A stretch of 64,000 nucleotides of DNA from Demequina sediminis (GTDB lineage: Bacteria > Actinomycetota > Actinomycetes > Actinomycetales > Demequinaceae). Below are positions 1 to 8,309 of this stretch, one piece after another. A program made the translations under genes and the position numbers. Location of the stretch: NCBI RefSeq assembly GCF_030296675.1, contig NZ_AP027736.1, positions 2,294,001-2,358,000 of the forward strand, read 5' to 3'. Every line of letters begins with the position of its first letter. Within the stretch, counting starts at the first letter, position 1. A model generated the notes under the pieces. That model made no database searches. It was not told the DNA's origin and saw only the letters and a program-made list of their open reading frames with translations.

Positions 1-137
1 GCAGCCTCGATCGGCATCAGCCCCTTGGCGATCTCGACCCAAAACGCAGCCTCGACGTGGCGTTGGAACTTCGGATGACCAGGAGACCTCAACTTGGGCC
101 TGATCGCTCGATCTGCATCCTGCTGACGACGCACCAT
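1..137 (-). CDS. IS30-family transposase, N-terminal fragment
   Basis: The reverse strand from an ATG at 137 encodes MVRRQQDADRAIRPKLRS and continues off the window. It aligns without gaps to the first about 45 residues of the IS30 transposase that starts at 51099 (MMARRQQNADRAIRPK). Only the N-terminal, DNA-binding part is visible; the catalytic DDE domain lies outside the window, so activity cannot be judged. Confidence 0.85.
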   Translation of the reverse strand, partial: MVRRQQDADRAIRPKLRSPGHPKFQRHVEAAFWVEIAKGLMPIEA

Positions 138-183
138 CACACACCTCCCAATCAAGGTGTTGCGACGACCAGTTGAATCCGCC
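1..183 (-). mobile_element. IS30-family element, terminal part, cut by window start
   Basis: This is the transposase 5' end plus terminus of an IS30-type element that runs off the left edge. The terminus (about 156-183) matches the right terminus of the complete IS30 element ending at 51142, including the core GTTGAATCCGCC. The coding part is similar to that copy but clearly diverged, so it is a relative and not an identical copy. Its outer end at 183 lies directly against the truncated 3' end of merA, so this insertion removed the merA C-terminus. Confidence 0.85.
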
Positions 184-1534
184 CAGCTTGCGGCGATCCG
201 CAGGCTCTCGGCCATGGTCAGGTAGGGCGCCCAGGTGTCTGCGAGGTCGTCGACCGTCATGCCGGTTCTGATGGCGTAGGTCGCGGCGAGCATGATCTCG
301 CCGGCACCGTCGGCGAGGGCGTGCACCCCCAGGACGTTGCCTGTTGTGGCGTCGGCGACGATCTTCACGGCCCCTCGGGTGTCGCGGTTGACCATGGCAC
401 GCGGGACCTCTGAGAGGTTCAGTACTCGGGACCTGCAGTCGTGGCCGCGCTCGAGGGTCTCCTTCTCGCTCAGCCCGGCCGAGGCGAGCTGGGGGTTGGT
501 GAAGACCACGGTGGGCAGGCCGGTGTAGTCGACCCGCGCCCCAGGACCGTCCGGGCCGGTCAGTGCGTTGGTGGCGGCGGCGCGGCCTGCGGCGGCGGCG
601 ACGTAGACGTACTGCGGGGCACCGGACACGTCGCCTGCGGCGTAGACGCGCGGGTTGGTCGTGCGCTGGAACTCATCCGTGACGACGAAACCCCGCTCGT
701 CGACGTCGACGCCGGCTGCGGCGAGCCCCAGCCCGTCGGTGCGGGCCGTGCGACCGGTGGCGATCAGCAGCCGTTCTGCGCGGACGGCAGCACCCGAGGC
801 GGCCCGTACGACGACCTCGCCTCCGTCGACCGAGACGGCGACGGCGTGCTCCTCGAGGACACCGATGCCGTCCTCGGCAAAGACCGCACGCAGGGGTTCG
901 GCCAGCTCCGGCTCGGCCCGGGGGCCACGCGCCCGACCAGGGACACCCTCGCACCGAGACGGGCCAAGAGCTGCGCCTGCTCGAGCCCGACGTAGCCGCC
1001 ACCGATCACCACCAGGGACCTCGGCACCTGCTCGAGTTCCATGGCCGTCGTCGACGTCAACCAGTCCACGCTGTCCAGACCCGCCAGCTCGGGCACCGCC
1101 GGCGCGGCCCCGGTGGCCACCACGTACGCCTGGGCGCGCAGCGGCTTGCCGTCGACCGCGAGCGTGTCGCGATCGAGGAACCTGGCGTGCCCAGGCACGA
1201 CCTCGAACCCATGGGCGGCGGCGACGTGGGCGTACTTCGTACTGCGCATGCGCTCGACGAGCTCGTCCTTCTGGTGAACCAGCGCTCGTAGGTCTACGCC
1301 ACCTGCGGACGTGGGAGCGCCGTCGAAGGGATTGGTCAGGGCGGAGTGTCGGGCGCCGGCGGCCGCCAGGAGCGTCTTGGACGGCACGCAGCCGATGTTC
1401 ACGCAGGTCCCACCGAGAACGCCGCGCTCGATCAGGACCACGGTGTGCCCAGCCTGCCGAGCGGTGATCGCAGCCGCCATCGCCGCACCACCGGAGCCGA
1501 CCACCGCCAGGTCCACGTCATAGCCCGCGCTCAT
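184..1534 (-). pseudogene. merA: Mercuric reductase MerA, frameshifted and 3'-truncated by IS30
   Basis: Flavin disulfide reductase that would reduce Hg(II) to Hg(0) with NADPH in the cytoplasm. The FAD-binding Rossmann motif (VVGSGGAAMAAAI) is near the N-terminus, followed by the redox-active pair GGTCVNIGCVPSK and a second nucleotide fold (VVIGGGYVGLEQAQLL). There is no N-terminal HMA domain. The start at 1534 has AAGGGA upstream. Reading continues in another frame after a G/C run at 917-926, where one base appears missing. The 3' end stops in the conserved MTVDDLADTWAPYLTMAE region at the IS30 terminus, so the C-terminal Cys pair that hands Hg(II) to the active site is lost. Even if the frameshift is a consensus error, the truncation makes normal function unlikely. 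Confidence 0.85.
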
Positions 1535-1571
1535 ACCAGATCCCTTCGTCGTCGGTCCCGGTCCAGGCGCC

Positions 1572-1603
1572 AGCCTGGACCTTCTAGCGCACTGGAAGGT
1601 CAA
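1572..1603 (-). promoter_or_regulatory. MerR-type operator/promoter for merA
   Basis: An imperfect dyad at 1579-1600 has arms ACCTTCTAG and CTGGAAGGT (one mismatch) around a 4-base centre. On the minus strand it sits between a TTGACC -35 box (1603-1598) and a weak -10 CAGGCT (1577-1572), about 20 bp apart. An overlong spacer filled by a dyad is the hallmark of promoters that MerR-family activators untwist. It faces merA and lies next to the divergent merR. Confidence 0.65.
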
Positions 1604-1632
1604 GGCCGGTAGGCTCGGCAGCTGGAGGCGAT

Positions 1633-2022
1633 GTGCGTATCGGAGAGCTGGCCCAGGCGAGCGGCACCACGACCAAGACGCTGCGCTACTACGAACAGGC
1701 AGGGCTCCTCCCGGCGCCCGAGCGCACCACCACCGGCTACCGCGACTACGAGCCCGCGACCCTCCAGCGACTGAACTTCATCCGCCGTGGTCAGGCCGCC
1801 GGCCTGACCCTGGCGCAGATCCGAGAGGTGCTGCACGTACGAGACGCCGGTGCGGCGCCCTGCCACCACGTCCGCCAGCTGCTCGACAGCCGCGTCCACC
1901 AGCTCGACCGCCAGATCGCGGACCTTCAGGCGCTGCGCGAGAACGTCACCGAGCTGCGAGACGCCGCCGCCGCACCTGACCCGGGGGCCTGCGACCCGAC
2001 CGACGTCTGTCGGTACCTCTGA
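1633..2022 (+). CDS. merR: MerR-family heavy-metal regulator
   Basis: Metal-responsive activator of 129 residues. The N-terminal winged helix-turn-helix (MRIGELAQASGTTTKTLRYY) and following helices match the MerR family, with a dimerisation coiled coil at about 80-110. Three cysteines, C77, C120 and C126, resemble the Hg(II)-binding Cys triad of MerR (C82, C117, C126), although the spacing differs somewhat. GTG start at 1633. It is divergent from merA across the operator at 1579-1600, so it most likely controls merA. A ZntR- or PbrR-like Zn/Cd/Pb role cannot be excluded. Confidence 0.85.
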   Translation: MRIGELAQASGTTTKTLRYYEQAGLLPAPERTTTGYRDYEPATLQRLNFIRRGQAAGLTLAQIREVLHVRDAGAAPCHHVRQLLDSRVHQLDRQIADLQALRENVTELRDAAAAPDPGACDPTDVCRYL

Positions 2023-2136
2023 GCCGCGACCGCCGTCCGCGCATCGGCAGCAGGCCAGGGGGCGGCCGAGAACCGTGACCGGCAATCGCCCGCCGACGAT
2101 GACCTTCTCCGCCGCCACCGGCAACGGCCAACGGCT

Positions 2137-2730
2137 CTACAGCCCGAAGGCGCCGCCCTCGAGGAGGATGACGATGCCCAGTCCGATCAGGACGAGGGGG
2201 AACAGGACGTGTTCCCAGCGTTCGAGGACTTCGGCGATGGGTCGTCGGGTGGCGACGTACCTGGCGGCCAGGACGAGCACGGCGACCAGGGCGAGGAACA
2301 CGACGGCGTACGCGGCGGTCGCGGCGGGGCCGACGGTGAGGAAGACCGGGACGTAGACGCCGATGTTGTCGCCGCCGTTGGCGAAGGTGACCGCTGCGAC
2401 GGTCCAGACGGCGACGGCCTTGCCCGGGTCGTCATCGTCGGCGTCGCGGCCACGCCAGGCCCGCCAGGCGGCGTAGAGGCCCAGGAGCAGGGGTATGAGT
2501 CCGAAGTAGGCGATGGCGTCTTCAGGCAGGAAGGCGTTGGCGCCGAGTGCGACCAGGACGGAGGCGATGAGGATGGCGCCGAAGCCGAGGTACTGCCCGG
2601 CGATGATCTTGGCGGTGGTGCCTGGGGCGCCGGTGCCGCGGGCGAAGAACAGTGAGAGCACGATGATGTCGTCGATGTTGGTCACCAGGAACAGACCGAC
2701 GGCCTGCAGGGCGGCTACGGCCAGTTCCAT
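2137..2730 (-). CDS. CadD-family cadmium resistance transporter
   Basis: Integral membrane protein of 197 residues in the CadD/cadmium-resistance transporter family. It opens with MELAVAALQAVGLFLVTNIDDI, followed by ARGTG and the conserved TFANGGDNIGVYVPVF segment, and has five to six membrane spans ending LGIVILLEGGAFGL. An acidic loop (DADDDDP) lies mid-protein. I place the start at 2730 rather than further upstream because family members begin at MELA and the upstream extension is low-complexity. It is divergent from a CmtR-like regulator at 2877. A second copy lies at 17072. Family members confer Cd resistance, presumably by export. Confidence 0.85.
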   Translation of the reverse strand: MELAVAALQAVGLFLVTNIDDIIVLSLFFARGTGAPGTTAKIIAGQYLGFGAILIASVLVALGANAFLPEDAIAYFGLIPLLLGLYAAWRAWRGRDADDDDPGKAVAVWTVAAVTFANGGDNIGVYVPVFLTVGPAATAAYAVVFLALVAVLVLAARYVATRRPIAEVLERWEHVLFPLVLIGLGIVILLEGGAFGL

Positions 2731-2858
2731 CGAGGGGCCTTTCGGTTGGTTGCGGTGCGAGGCCCGCGCGCTACTCGCGGCTGTGGCCGGGGCGGCCGAT
2801 AGATCGGACACAGCAGCCTCCGGAGCCCGGCCGGGTCGAATCCACACCCGATAGGCGC

Positions 2859-2864
2859 TAGCAT
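2859..2864 (+). promoter_or_regulatory. Predicted -10 box of cmtR-like gene (near-leaderless)
   Basis: TAGCAT lies 12 bases before the ATG at 2877, so transcription would begin only about six bases before the start codon or at it. No Shine-Dalgarno sequence fits in that space. Leaderless transcripts are common in Actinobacteria. Confidence 0.45.
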
Positions 2865-2876
2865 CGACCCAGGCCG

Positions 2877-3260
2877 ATGATCACCGCAAGTCCTGATGTA
2901 AGTGGCCGGGCCGAGCTCGCGCCCGCAGGGGCGTTGTTCCGAGGCCTGGGCGACCCGACGCGCCTGGCGCTGGTGCGCCGCCTGGCGAGGGGCGAGGCGC
3001 GGGTCGTGGACCTGTGCACCGAGCTGGGCCTGAGCCAGTCCACCGTGTCCTCACACCTGGCCTGCCTGCGGGACTGCGGGTTGGTCGACTACCGCGCGCA
3101 GGGACGCGCGTCGGTCTACCACCTGACCCGCCCTGAACTGCTGGACCTGCTGGCTGTGGCCGAGGGCCTGCTGGCCGCGACCGGCAACGCTGTGGCCTTG
3201 TGCCCCACCTACGCAAGTCCCACCACCTCTGACCCGATCGCCAAGGAGAGTGCACGATGA
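2877..3260 (+). CDS. ArsR/SmtB-family repressor, CmtR-like (Cd/Pb sensor)
   Basis: Metal-sensing repressor of 127 residues. The recognition helix region reads LSQSTVSSHLACLRDCGLV, with C63 and C67 spaced as C57/C61 of mycobacterial CmtR, and C109 near the C-terminus corresponding to C102. These three Cys are the CmtR Cd(II)/Pb(II) ligands. Its stop overlaps the start of the P-type ATPase (ATGA at 3257-3260), so it is probably the first gene of that operon. It is also divergent from cadD, so it likely represses both and is released by Cd or Pb. Confidence 0.85.
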   Translation: MITASPDVSGRAELAPAGALFRGLGDPTRLALVRRLARGEARVVDLCTELGLSQSTVSSHLACLRDCGLVDYRAQGRASVYHLTRPELLDLLAVAEGLLAATGNAVALCPTYASPTTSDPIAKESAR

Positions 3261-5220
3261 GCGACGCCTGCGGCTGCAGCGACGACGAGACCACCCCCGG
3301 CGGCGAGGAAGCCGAGGAGCACGAGGCCGAGCGGCTGTGGGAGGTCAGCGAGCTCCGCTTCGCCGCCGTCGCCGGCGTGCTGCTCCTGGCGGGCCTGGTC
3401 GCAGGGTCCAGGGATCAGTCCGCCGTTGCGACGGTGCTGAACTGGGTGGCGCTGCTGGTCGGTGCGTGGACGTTCGTCCCCAGCACGATCCGGCGACTGG
3501 TCAAGGGCAAGATCGGCGTCGGGACCCTGATGACGATCGCCGCGATCGGCGCGGTGCTGCTCGGTGAGGTCGCCGAGGCGGCCGCGCTGGCGTTCTTGTT
3601 CTCCATCAGCGAGGGCCTGGAGGAGTACTCCCTGGCCCGCACCCGCCGCGGCCTGAGGGCGCTGCTGAACCTCGTGCCCGCTACCGCGACGGTGCTGCGC
3701 GACGGTGCAGAGACCACGGTAGCTCCCGGTGAGCTGGGCATCGGGGACCTGATGGTGGTCAGGCCCGGGGAGCGGGTCGCCACCGACGGGATCATCCGCA
3801 CCGGTCGCACCGCCCTGGACGTCTCAGCCATCACCGGTGAGTCGGTGCCCGTGGAGGCCGGACCCGGACAAGACGTCTACGCGGGGTCGATCAACGGATC
3901 CGGCGTCCTCGAGGTGGAGGTGACCACCACCGCGCAGGACAACTCCCTGGCGCGGATCGTGCGGATCGTCGAGGCCGAGCAGTCCCGCAAGGGCGAAGCC
4001 CAACGCCTGGCGGACCGCATCGCCAAGCCGCTAGTGCCCGGTGTGATGATCGCCGCCGCGCTCATCGCCGTCGTCGGCAGCCTGCTGGGCGACCCGGGCA
4101 CGTGGATCGAGCGGGCCCTGGTCGTGCTCGTCGCAGCGTCACCGTGCGCCCTGGCGATCTCCGTGCCGGTCTCCGTGGTCGCCGCCGTCGGGGCCGCCTC
4201 CAAGCAGGGTGTGCTCATCAAGGGCGGCGCGGCCGTGGAGGCCCTCGGTGCCATCCGCGGGGTCGCCCTGGACAAGACCGGGACGCTGACCCGCAACGCC
4301 CCTACCGTCGTGGCCGTCGTCGCCGCGCCCGGCCGCACCCAGGAGCGCGTCCTGCAGGTCGCGGCCGCCCTCGAAGCACGCAGCGAGCACCCCTGGCACG
4401 GGCCATCCTGGCCGCCGTAACCCCGGCCACCCCCGCCACCGACGTCGAGGCAGTCCCCGGTGCGGGCCTGACCGGGACGTTCGAGGGTCGGCCTGCCCGG
4501 CTCGGGCGACCCGGATGGGTCCACGCCGGATCACTGGCCGCTGAGGTGGAGCGGATGCAGCAGGCGGGGGCGACCGCCGTCCTGATCGAGGAGAACGGCT
4601 CGCTGCTCGGCGCGGTCGCCGTGCGCGACGAGCTGCGGCCCGAGGCCGCGCAGGTCGTGGCCCAGCTGCGCCGCGATGGCTACCACGTCACCATGCTCAC
4701 CGGCGACAACACGCTGACCGCGACCGCCCTGGCCCGCGAGGTCGGCATCGACGAGGTCCACGCGGACCTGCGCCCGGAGGACAAGGCCGCACTGGTCGCC
4801 CAGCTGCGCACCCAGCGCCGCACCGCGATGGTCGGTGACGGCGTCAACGACGCCCCCGCGCTGGCGACCGCCGACCTCGGCATCGCGATGGGAGCGATGG
4901 GCACCGACGTGGCGATCGAGACCGCCGACGTCGCGCTCATGGGTGAGGACCTGCGTCACCTGCCCCAGGCGTTCGCCCACGCCCGCAGGGCCAGGCGCAT
5001 CATGCTGCAGAACGTCGGGCTGTCCCTGGCGATCATCATCGTGCTCATGCCCCTGGCCCTGACCGGTGTCCTGGGCCTGGCCGCCGTGGTCCTCGTGCAC
5101 GAGGTGGCCGAGGTCGTAGTGATCGCTAACGGCGTCCGCGCCGGCCGCACTCGCCCACTGCCGCAGGCCATCACGGGGACTGCTGCGGCCGTCGAGCGTC
5201 CGGCGCTGGCTACGCGGTGA
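3257..5220 (+). CDS. Heavy-metal P1B-type ATPase (SPC type), frameshifted
   Basis: Metal-exporting P-type ATPase, about 654 residues after repair. Visible motifs are the actuator TGES, the membrane metal site SPCALAIS, the phosphorylation motif DKTGTLT, TGD, and GDGVNDAPAL, with HEVAEVVVIANG in the last helices. SPC in place of CPC, and the lack of an HMA domain, suggest the P1B-4 group (Co/Fe/Zn/Cd exporters such as CtpD) rather than classical CadA. A short N-terminal tail, ACGCSDDE, may bind metal. The frame breaks in a CCCC run at 4390-4393 (SEHP then LARAILAA in the next frame). One missing base explains it, probably a consensus error. It is coupled to the CmtR-like gene upstream and to lspA downstream (GTGA overlap). 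Confidence 0.85.
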
Positions 5221-5747
5221 CCGCTGGCACCGCAAGGGAGGAGAAACGGGGCTTGGCCAGCCCGACGCGGCGGCGCCTGGCGGCAGGGCTGGGCGCTGCT
5301 GCGTTGGCCGCTGTCGACCTGGGCGTCAAGGCCTGGGCAGTGGGTTCGCTGCAGGAGCGGGTCATCCCTTTGGGTCCGGTCGAGCTGAGGTTGGCCTACA
5401 ACGCGGGGGTGGCATTCTCCGTCGGGGCTGGCGTCCCGACCTGGCTCGTGCTCACTATCACCGCGCTCGTCACCGCTGCGGTCGGTGTGGTCGCCTGGCG
5501 GACCGGCGCCGCTCTTTCGCGCGGGCGGTTGCCTGCCCTCGCCCTGGTCCTGGGTGGGGCGATCGCGAACGTCGTGGACCGGGCTGGGGACGGGGTGGTC
5601 ACCGACTACCTGCACAGCAGGTGGTTCCCGACCTTCAACATCGCCGACACCGCGATCGTCACCGGCGTCGCTTTGCTGGTGCTGGTCACCCTGCGCCACC
5701 CGACACCCGCAACACCGAGCGGGGACGGCACGAGCGGGATCGGGTGA
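5217..5747 (+). CDS. lspA: Signal peptidase II (lipoprotein signal peptidase)
   Basis: Membrane aspartyl protease of 176 residues that cleaves prolipoprotein signal peptides. The conserved AYNAGVAFSV loop and the two catalytic-Asp regions GGAIANVVDRAGDGVVTDY and FNIADTAI are present, with four predicted membrane spans. The GTG start overlaps the ATPase stop. A housekeeping copy is expected elsewhere in the genome. Placement behind a metal ATPase is a recurring arrangement in mobile cadmium cassettes, and here it pairs with an Lnt gene at 11750. Confidence 0.9.
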   Translation: MTAGTAREEKRGLASPTRRRLAAGLGAAALAAVDLGVKAWAVGSLQERVIPLGPVELRLAYNAGVAFSVGAGVPTWLVLTITALVTAAVGVVAWRTGAALSRGRLPALALVLGGAIANVVDRAGDGVVTDYLHSRWFPTFNIADTAIVTGVALLVLVTLRHPTPATPSGDGTSGIG

Positions 5748-5822
5748 GTGGCACTCGCGCGGGCCTCGCGTCGGTAGTGGCCACCAGCACGATCGGCGGC
5801 CGGTGCTCACATCAACGTTCGT

Positions 5823-5828
5823 TACGAT
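5823..5828 (+). promoter_or_regulatory. Predicted -10 box of cadC-like gene (leaderless)
   Basis: TACGAT lies seven bases before the ATG at 5835, so the start codon would be at or next to the transcription start. The surrounding CATCAACGTTCGTTACGATG is weakly palindromic and could be the repressor operator. Confidence 0.4.
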
Positions 5829-5834
5829 GACCGT

Positions 5835-6230
5835 ATGACGGCTGAGGGGTGCGACCTGCTGTGCCTGGACGTGTCGCGCGCCGAGGCGGTCCGTGCAGCA
5901 CTGCCGAAGGCGCACCGCTCCCAGGCGATGGCCGTTACCGCCAAGGCACTGGCGGACCCGGTGCGCCTTCGCACGGCAACGGCCCTGGCCCTCGGGGCCG
6001 AGCTGTGCGTCTGCGATCTGGCGTGGGTCGTCGGCGCCGCGCCGAACCTGGTCTCGCACCACCTGCGCGTTCTGCGCCGCGCCGGCCTGGTGACCTCCCG
6101 CCGGCACGGCAAGCTGGTCATGTGCCGGCTGACCTCCCAGGGCGCGGCGCTACTGGACGCCCTGGGCGTCGCCGCACCGGGTGAGAGTCTGTGGGCGGAG
6201 CCGTCCGAGCTGATCACCGCTCGTGGATGA
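5835..6230 (+). CDS. ArsR/SmtB-family repressor, CadC-like
   Basis: Winged-helix metal sensor of 131 residues. It has C6 and C10 at the N-terminus and C58/C60 in ELCVCDL, closely matching the CadC alpha-3N site (C7, C11, C58, C60) for Cd/Pb. The recognition helix is APNLVSHHLRVLRRAGLV. It opens the downstream cluster tlpA-ccdA-DUF3105-DUF305-resB-ccsB, and its stop overlaps the tlpA start. It is therefore likely to tie expression of that redox/cytochrome set to metal exposure. Confidence 0.85.
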   Translation: MTAEGCDLLCLDVSRAEAVRAALPKAHRSQAMAVTAKALADPVRLRTATALALGAELCVCDLAWVVGAAPNLVSHHLRVLRRAGLVTSRRHGKLVMCRLTSQGAALLDALGVAAPGESLWAEPSELITARG

Positions 6231-6897
6231 GCCGACCGCGGCCGGCGGACCTCCGGTCCAGGGATCGCCCGCACGGGCACGGCCGCGCCGGCCACTGACC
6301 GGCCCGCGGGTGATCCTCCTGGTCCTGGTCCTCGTCACTGCAGGCGTGGTGGCGGTCCAGCTCACCGGCTTCCTGTCGGCGGGCCAAGGCGCGGCGCTCG
6401 AGGGGTCCTCGGCGGCGGCGGGCAGCACGACGGTGACGGAGTACGCACCTGAGGACCGGGCTGGACCGGTGGCACTGTCGGGAACCGGGCTGACTGGTGA
6501 GGCGATCGACATCGCCGCATGGCGCGGCGACGTCGTGGTGATCAACGTGTGGGGTTCGTGGTGTGCGCCGTGCCGGGAGGAGGCGCCGATCCTTGCCGCC
6601 ACGTCGGCTGCATAGGCGAACCAGGGAGTGCGGTTCGTCGGGGTCAACGTGCGCGACAATCCGGCCGCGGCGATCGCGTTCGAGGACAGCTACGGGATCA
6701 CCTACCCGAGCATCGACGACAGGAAAGGCAAGACCCTGCTGAGCCTGGCCGATCACCTCCCCGGAGCCGGGGTCCCGGTGACCCTGCTCCTGGACCGTGA
6801 CGGGAGGCCGGCGGCGCGCGTCCTCGGCGCGGTGCAGGAGTCGACCCTGACCGCCCTGCTGGACACGGTCCTGGCCGAGCCCGCCACGTCGTCGTGA
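6223..6897 (+). CDS. TlpA/ResA-type membrane thioredoxin, in-frame TAG
   Basis: Extracytoplasmic thiol-disulfide oxidoreductase, about 224 codons, anchored by one N-terminal membrane span (VILLVLVLVTAGVVAV). The active site is WGSWCAPCREEAP, and the cis-Pro region is GVPVTLLLD. It would reduce apocytochrome c or other periplasmic cysteines with electrons from CcdA. A TAG at 6613-6615 interrupts the frame just after the active site, and the same frame continues with VRFVGVNVRDNPAAAIAFE to 6897. This is a nonsense change or a base-call error, not an indel. The N-terminal part alone would lack half the fold. The product is a homologue of the intact protein at 30497. Confidence 0.8.
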
Positions 6898-7640
6898 GCA
6901 TGCTCCAAGACCTGGTCGCGACCGGCCCGATGCTGGCCGCCGTGGCCGTCGCAGCCCTGGCGGGGCTGATCTCCTTCGTGTCCCCGTGCGTGCTGCCCGT
7001 GGTGCCCGGGTACGTGTCCTACGTCGCTGGCGGCCCCTTGCTCGATGAGGGTGTCGCGACGCGGCGACGTCCGGTGGTGGTGGGTACTGCCTTGTTCATC
7101 CTGGGGTTCGCCTCGGTCTTCGTCGCCTACGGCGCCCTCTTCGGCGGTCTTGGCGCGACGCTGCAGTCCTCGCAAGCGGTGCTCACCCGTGTCCTGGGCG
7201 TCGTGGTCGTGGTGATGGGTCTGGTCTTCGCCGGCTGGCTGCCCCGGTCCCAGCGCCAGCTGCTGCCGCGGCTGCGTCCCAAGTCGGGCCTGGTCGGCGC
7301 CCCGCTGATGGGGGTCACCTTCGGACTGGGCTGGACACCGTGCCTGGGCCCGACCCTCGCCACGGTGCAGACCTTGGCGTTCACCGAGGCCAGCGCCGGG
7401 CGCGGGGCGACGCTGGCCGCGGTCTACGCCGCCGGGCTCGGTCTCCCGTTCATCGCGGTCGGTCTGGGCATGCGGCGGGCACTGACGGCGACCCAGTGGG
7501 CACGTCGGCACACCGTGGGGATCAAACGCGCTGGTGCGGTCATGCTCATCACCACCGGTCTGCTGCTGGCCACCGGGGTGTGGGACCACCTGATGCGAGG
7601 CCTGCAGTCCACGATCTCGGGCTACACTACCGTCCTTTGA
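6894..7640 (+). CDS. ccdA: CcdA-type cytochrome c biogenesis membrane protein
   Basis: Six-span membrane protein of 248 residues that passes electrons from cytoplasmic thioredoxin to TlpA/ResA. Both redox Cys regions are present, SPCVLPVVPGYVSYV and GWTPCLGPTLATV. It overlaps the end of the TlpA gene by four bases. A paralogue lies at 31069 in the chromosomal-looking set. Confidence 0.92.
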   Translation: MSMLQDLVATGPMLAAVAVAALAGLISFVSPCVLPVVPGYVSYVAGGPLLDEGVATRRRPVVVGTALFILGFASVFVAYGALFGGLGATLQSSQAVLTRVLGVVVVVMGLVFAGWLPRSQRQLLPRLRPKSGLVGAPLMGVTFGLGWTPCLGPTLATVQTLAFTEASAGRGATLAAVYAAGLGLPFIAVGLGMRRALTATQWARRHTVGIKRAGAVMLITTGLLLATGVWDHLMRGLQSTISGYTTVL

Positions 7641-7670
7641 ACGACGTCGAAGAGCGAAAGGCCTCCACTG

Positions 7671-8309
7671 ATGGCAACCCGTAAGCACGAAGCGGCCGAA
7701 CGCGCTGCCCGGTTGGCCGAGATCCGCGAGCAGCAGCGGCGCGCCGAACGCCGCCGCACGGCGGTCATCACCGGCACGAGCGTGCTCGTGGCCGGGGTCC
7801 TCATCGGAGCGACGGCTGTCGTGCTCGTCGGCGAGCAGCGGCGCGCCGCCGAAGTCACTGAGGCAGCATCGGGCGACATCGAAGGGGTTGCGACCTTCAG
7901 TGACCTGTCGGCCAGCCATGTCCAGCAGCCGGTGCGGTACGAGCAGACGCCGCCCGTCGGTGGTGACCACGCGGGCGTGTGGGCCAACTGCGGGACGTAC
8001 ACCGAGCCGATCGCCAACGAGCTCGCGGTGCATTCCCTGGAGCACGGTGCCGTGTGGATCACCTATAGCTCGGACCTGCCGGCCGAGCAGGTGCAGCGGC
8101 TCGCCGAGCTGGCTGAGGGCAACGCGTACGTCCTGCTCAGCCCCTTCGATGGCATGCCCGAGGAGCCGGTGGTGGCCAGCGCCTGGGGGACCCAGCTGGC
8201 GCTGGAAACCGCGGATGACCCGCGCCTGGAGCAGTTCCTGGTCAAGTACCAGCAGGGTGAGCAGACACCGGAGCCGGGTGCGCCGTGCACGGGCGGGGTG
8301 GACGCGTGA
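7671..8309 (+). CDS. DUF3105 membrane-anchored protein
   Basis: A 212-residue protein with a charged Arg/Lys/Glu-rich cytoplasmic N-terminus (about 1-35), one membrane span (TGTSVLVAGVLIGATAVVLV) and an extracytoplasmic DUF3105 domain. Family hallmarks are VGGDHAGVWANCGTY and ELAVHSLEHGAVWITY, whose His and Cys residues could bind metal. DUF3105 genes are often next to DUF305 genes, as here. The biochemical role is unknown; context suggests copper or other metal handling at the membrane. Confidence 0.8.
   Translation: MATRKHEAAERAARLAEIREQQRRAERRRTAVITGTSVLVAGVLIGATAVVLVGEQRRAAEVTEAASGDIEGVATFSDLSASHVQQPVRYEQTPPVGGDHAGVWANCGTYTEPIANELAVHSLEHGAVWITYSSDLPAEQVQRLAELAEGNAYVLLSPFDGMPEEPVVASAWGTQLALETADDPRLEQFLVKYQQGEQTPEPGAPCTGGVDA

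Noticed and set aside
441-1467. Long plus-strand ORFs opposite merA
   Set aside because: Arg/Pro/Ala-rich products with no domain; the minus strand carries clear MerA motifs across the same bases.
2209-2655. Very acidic 148-residue plus-strand ORF
   Set aside because: Antisense shadow of the CadD-family gene; composition is only the mirror of its membrane codons.
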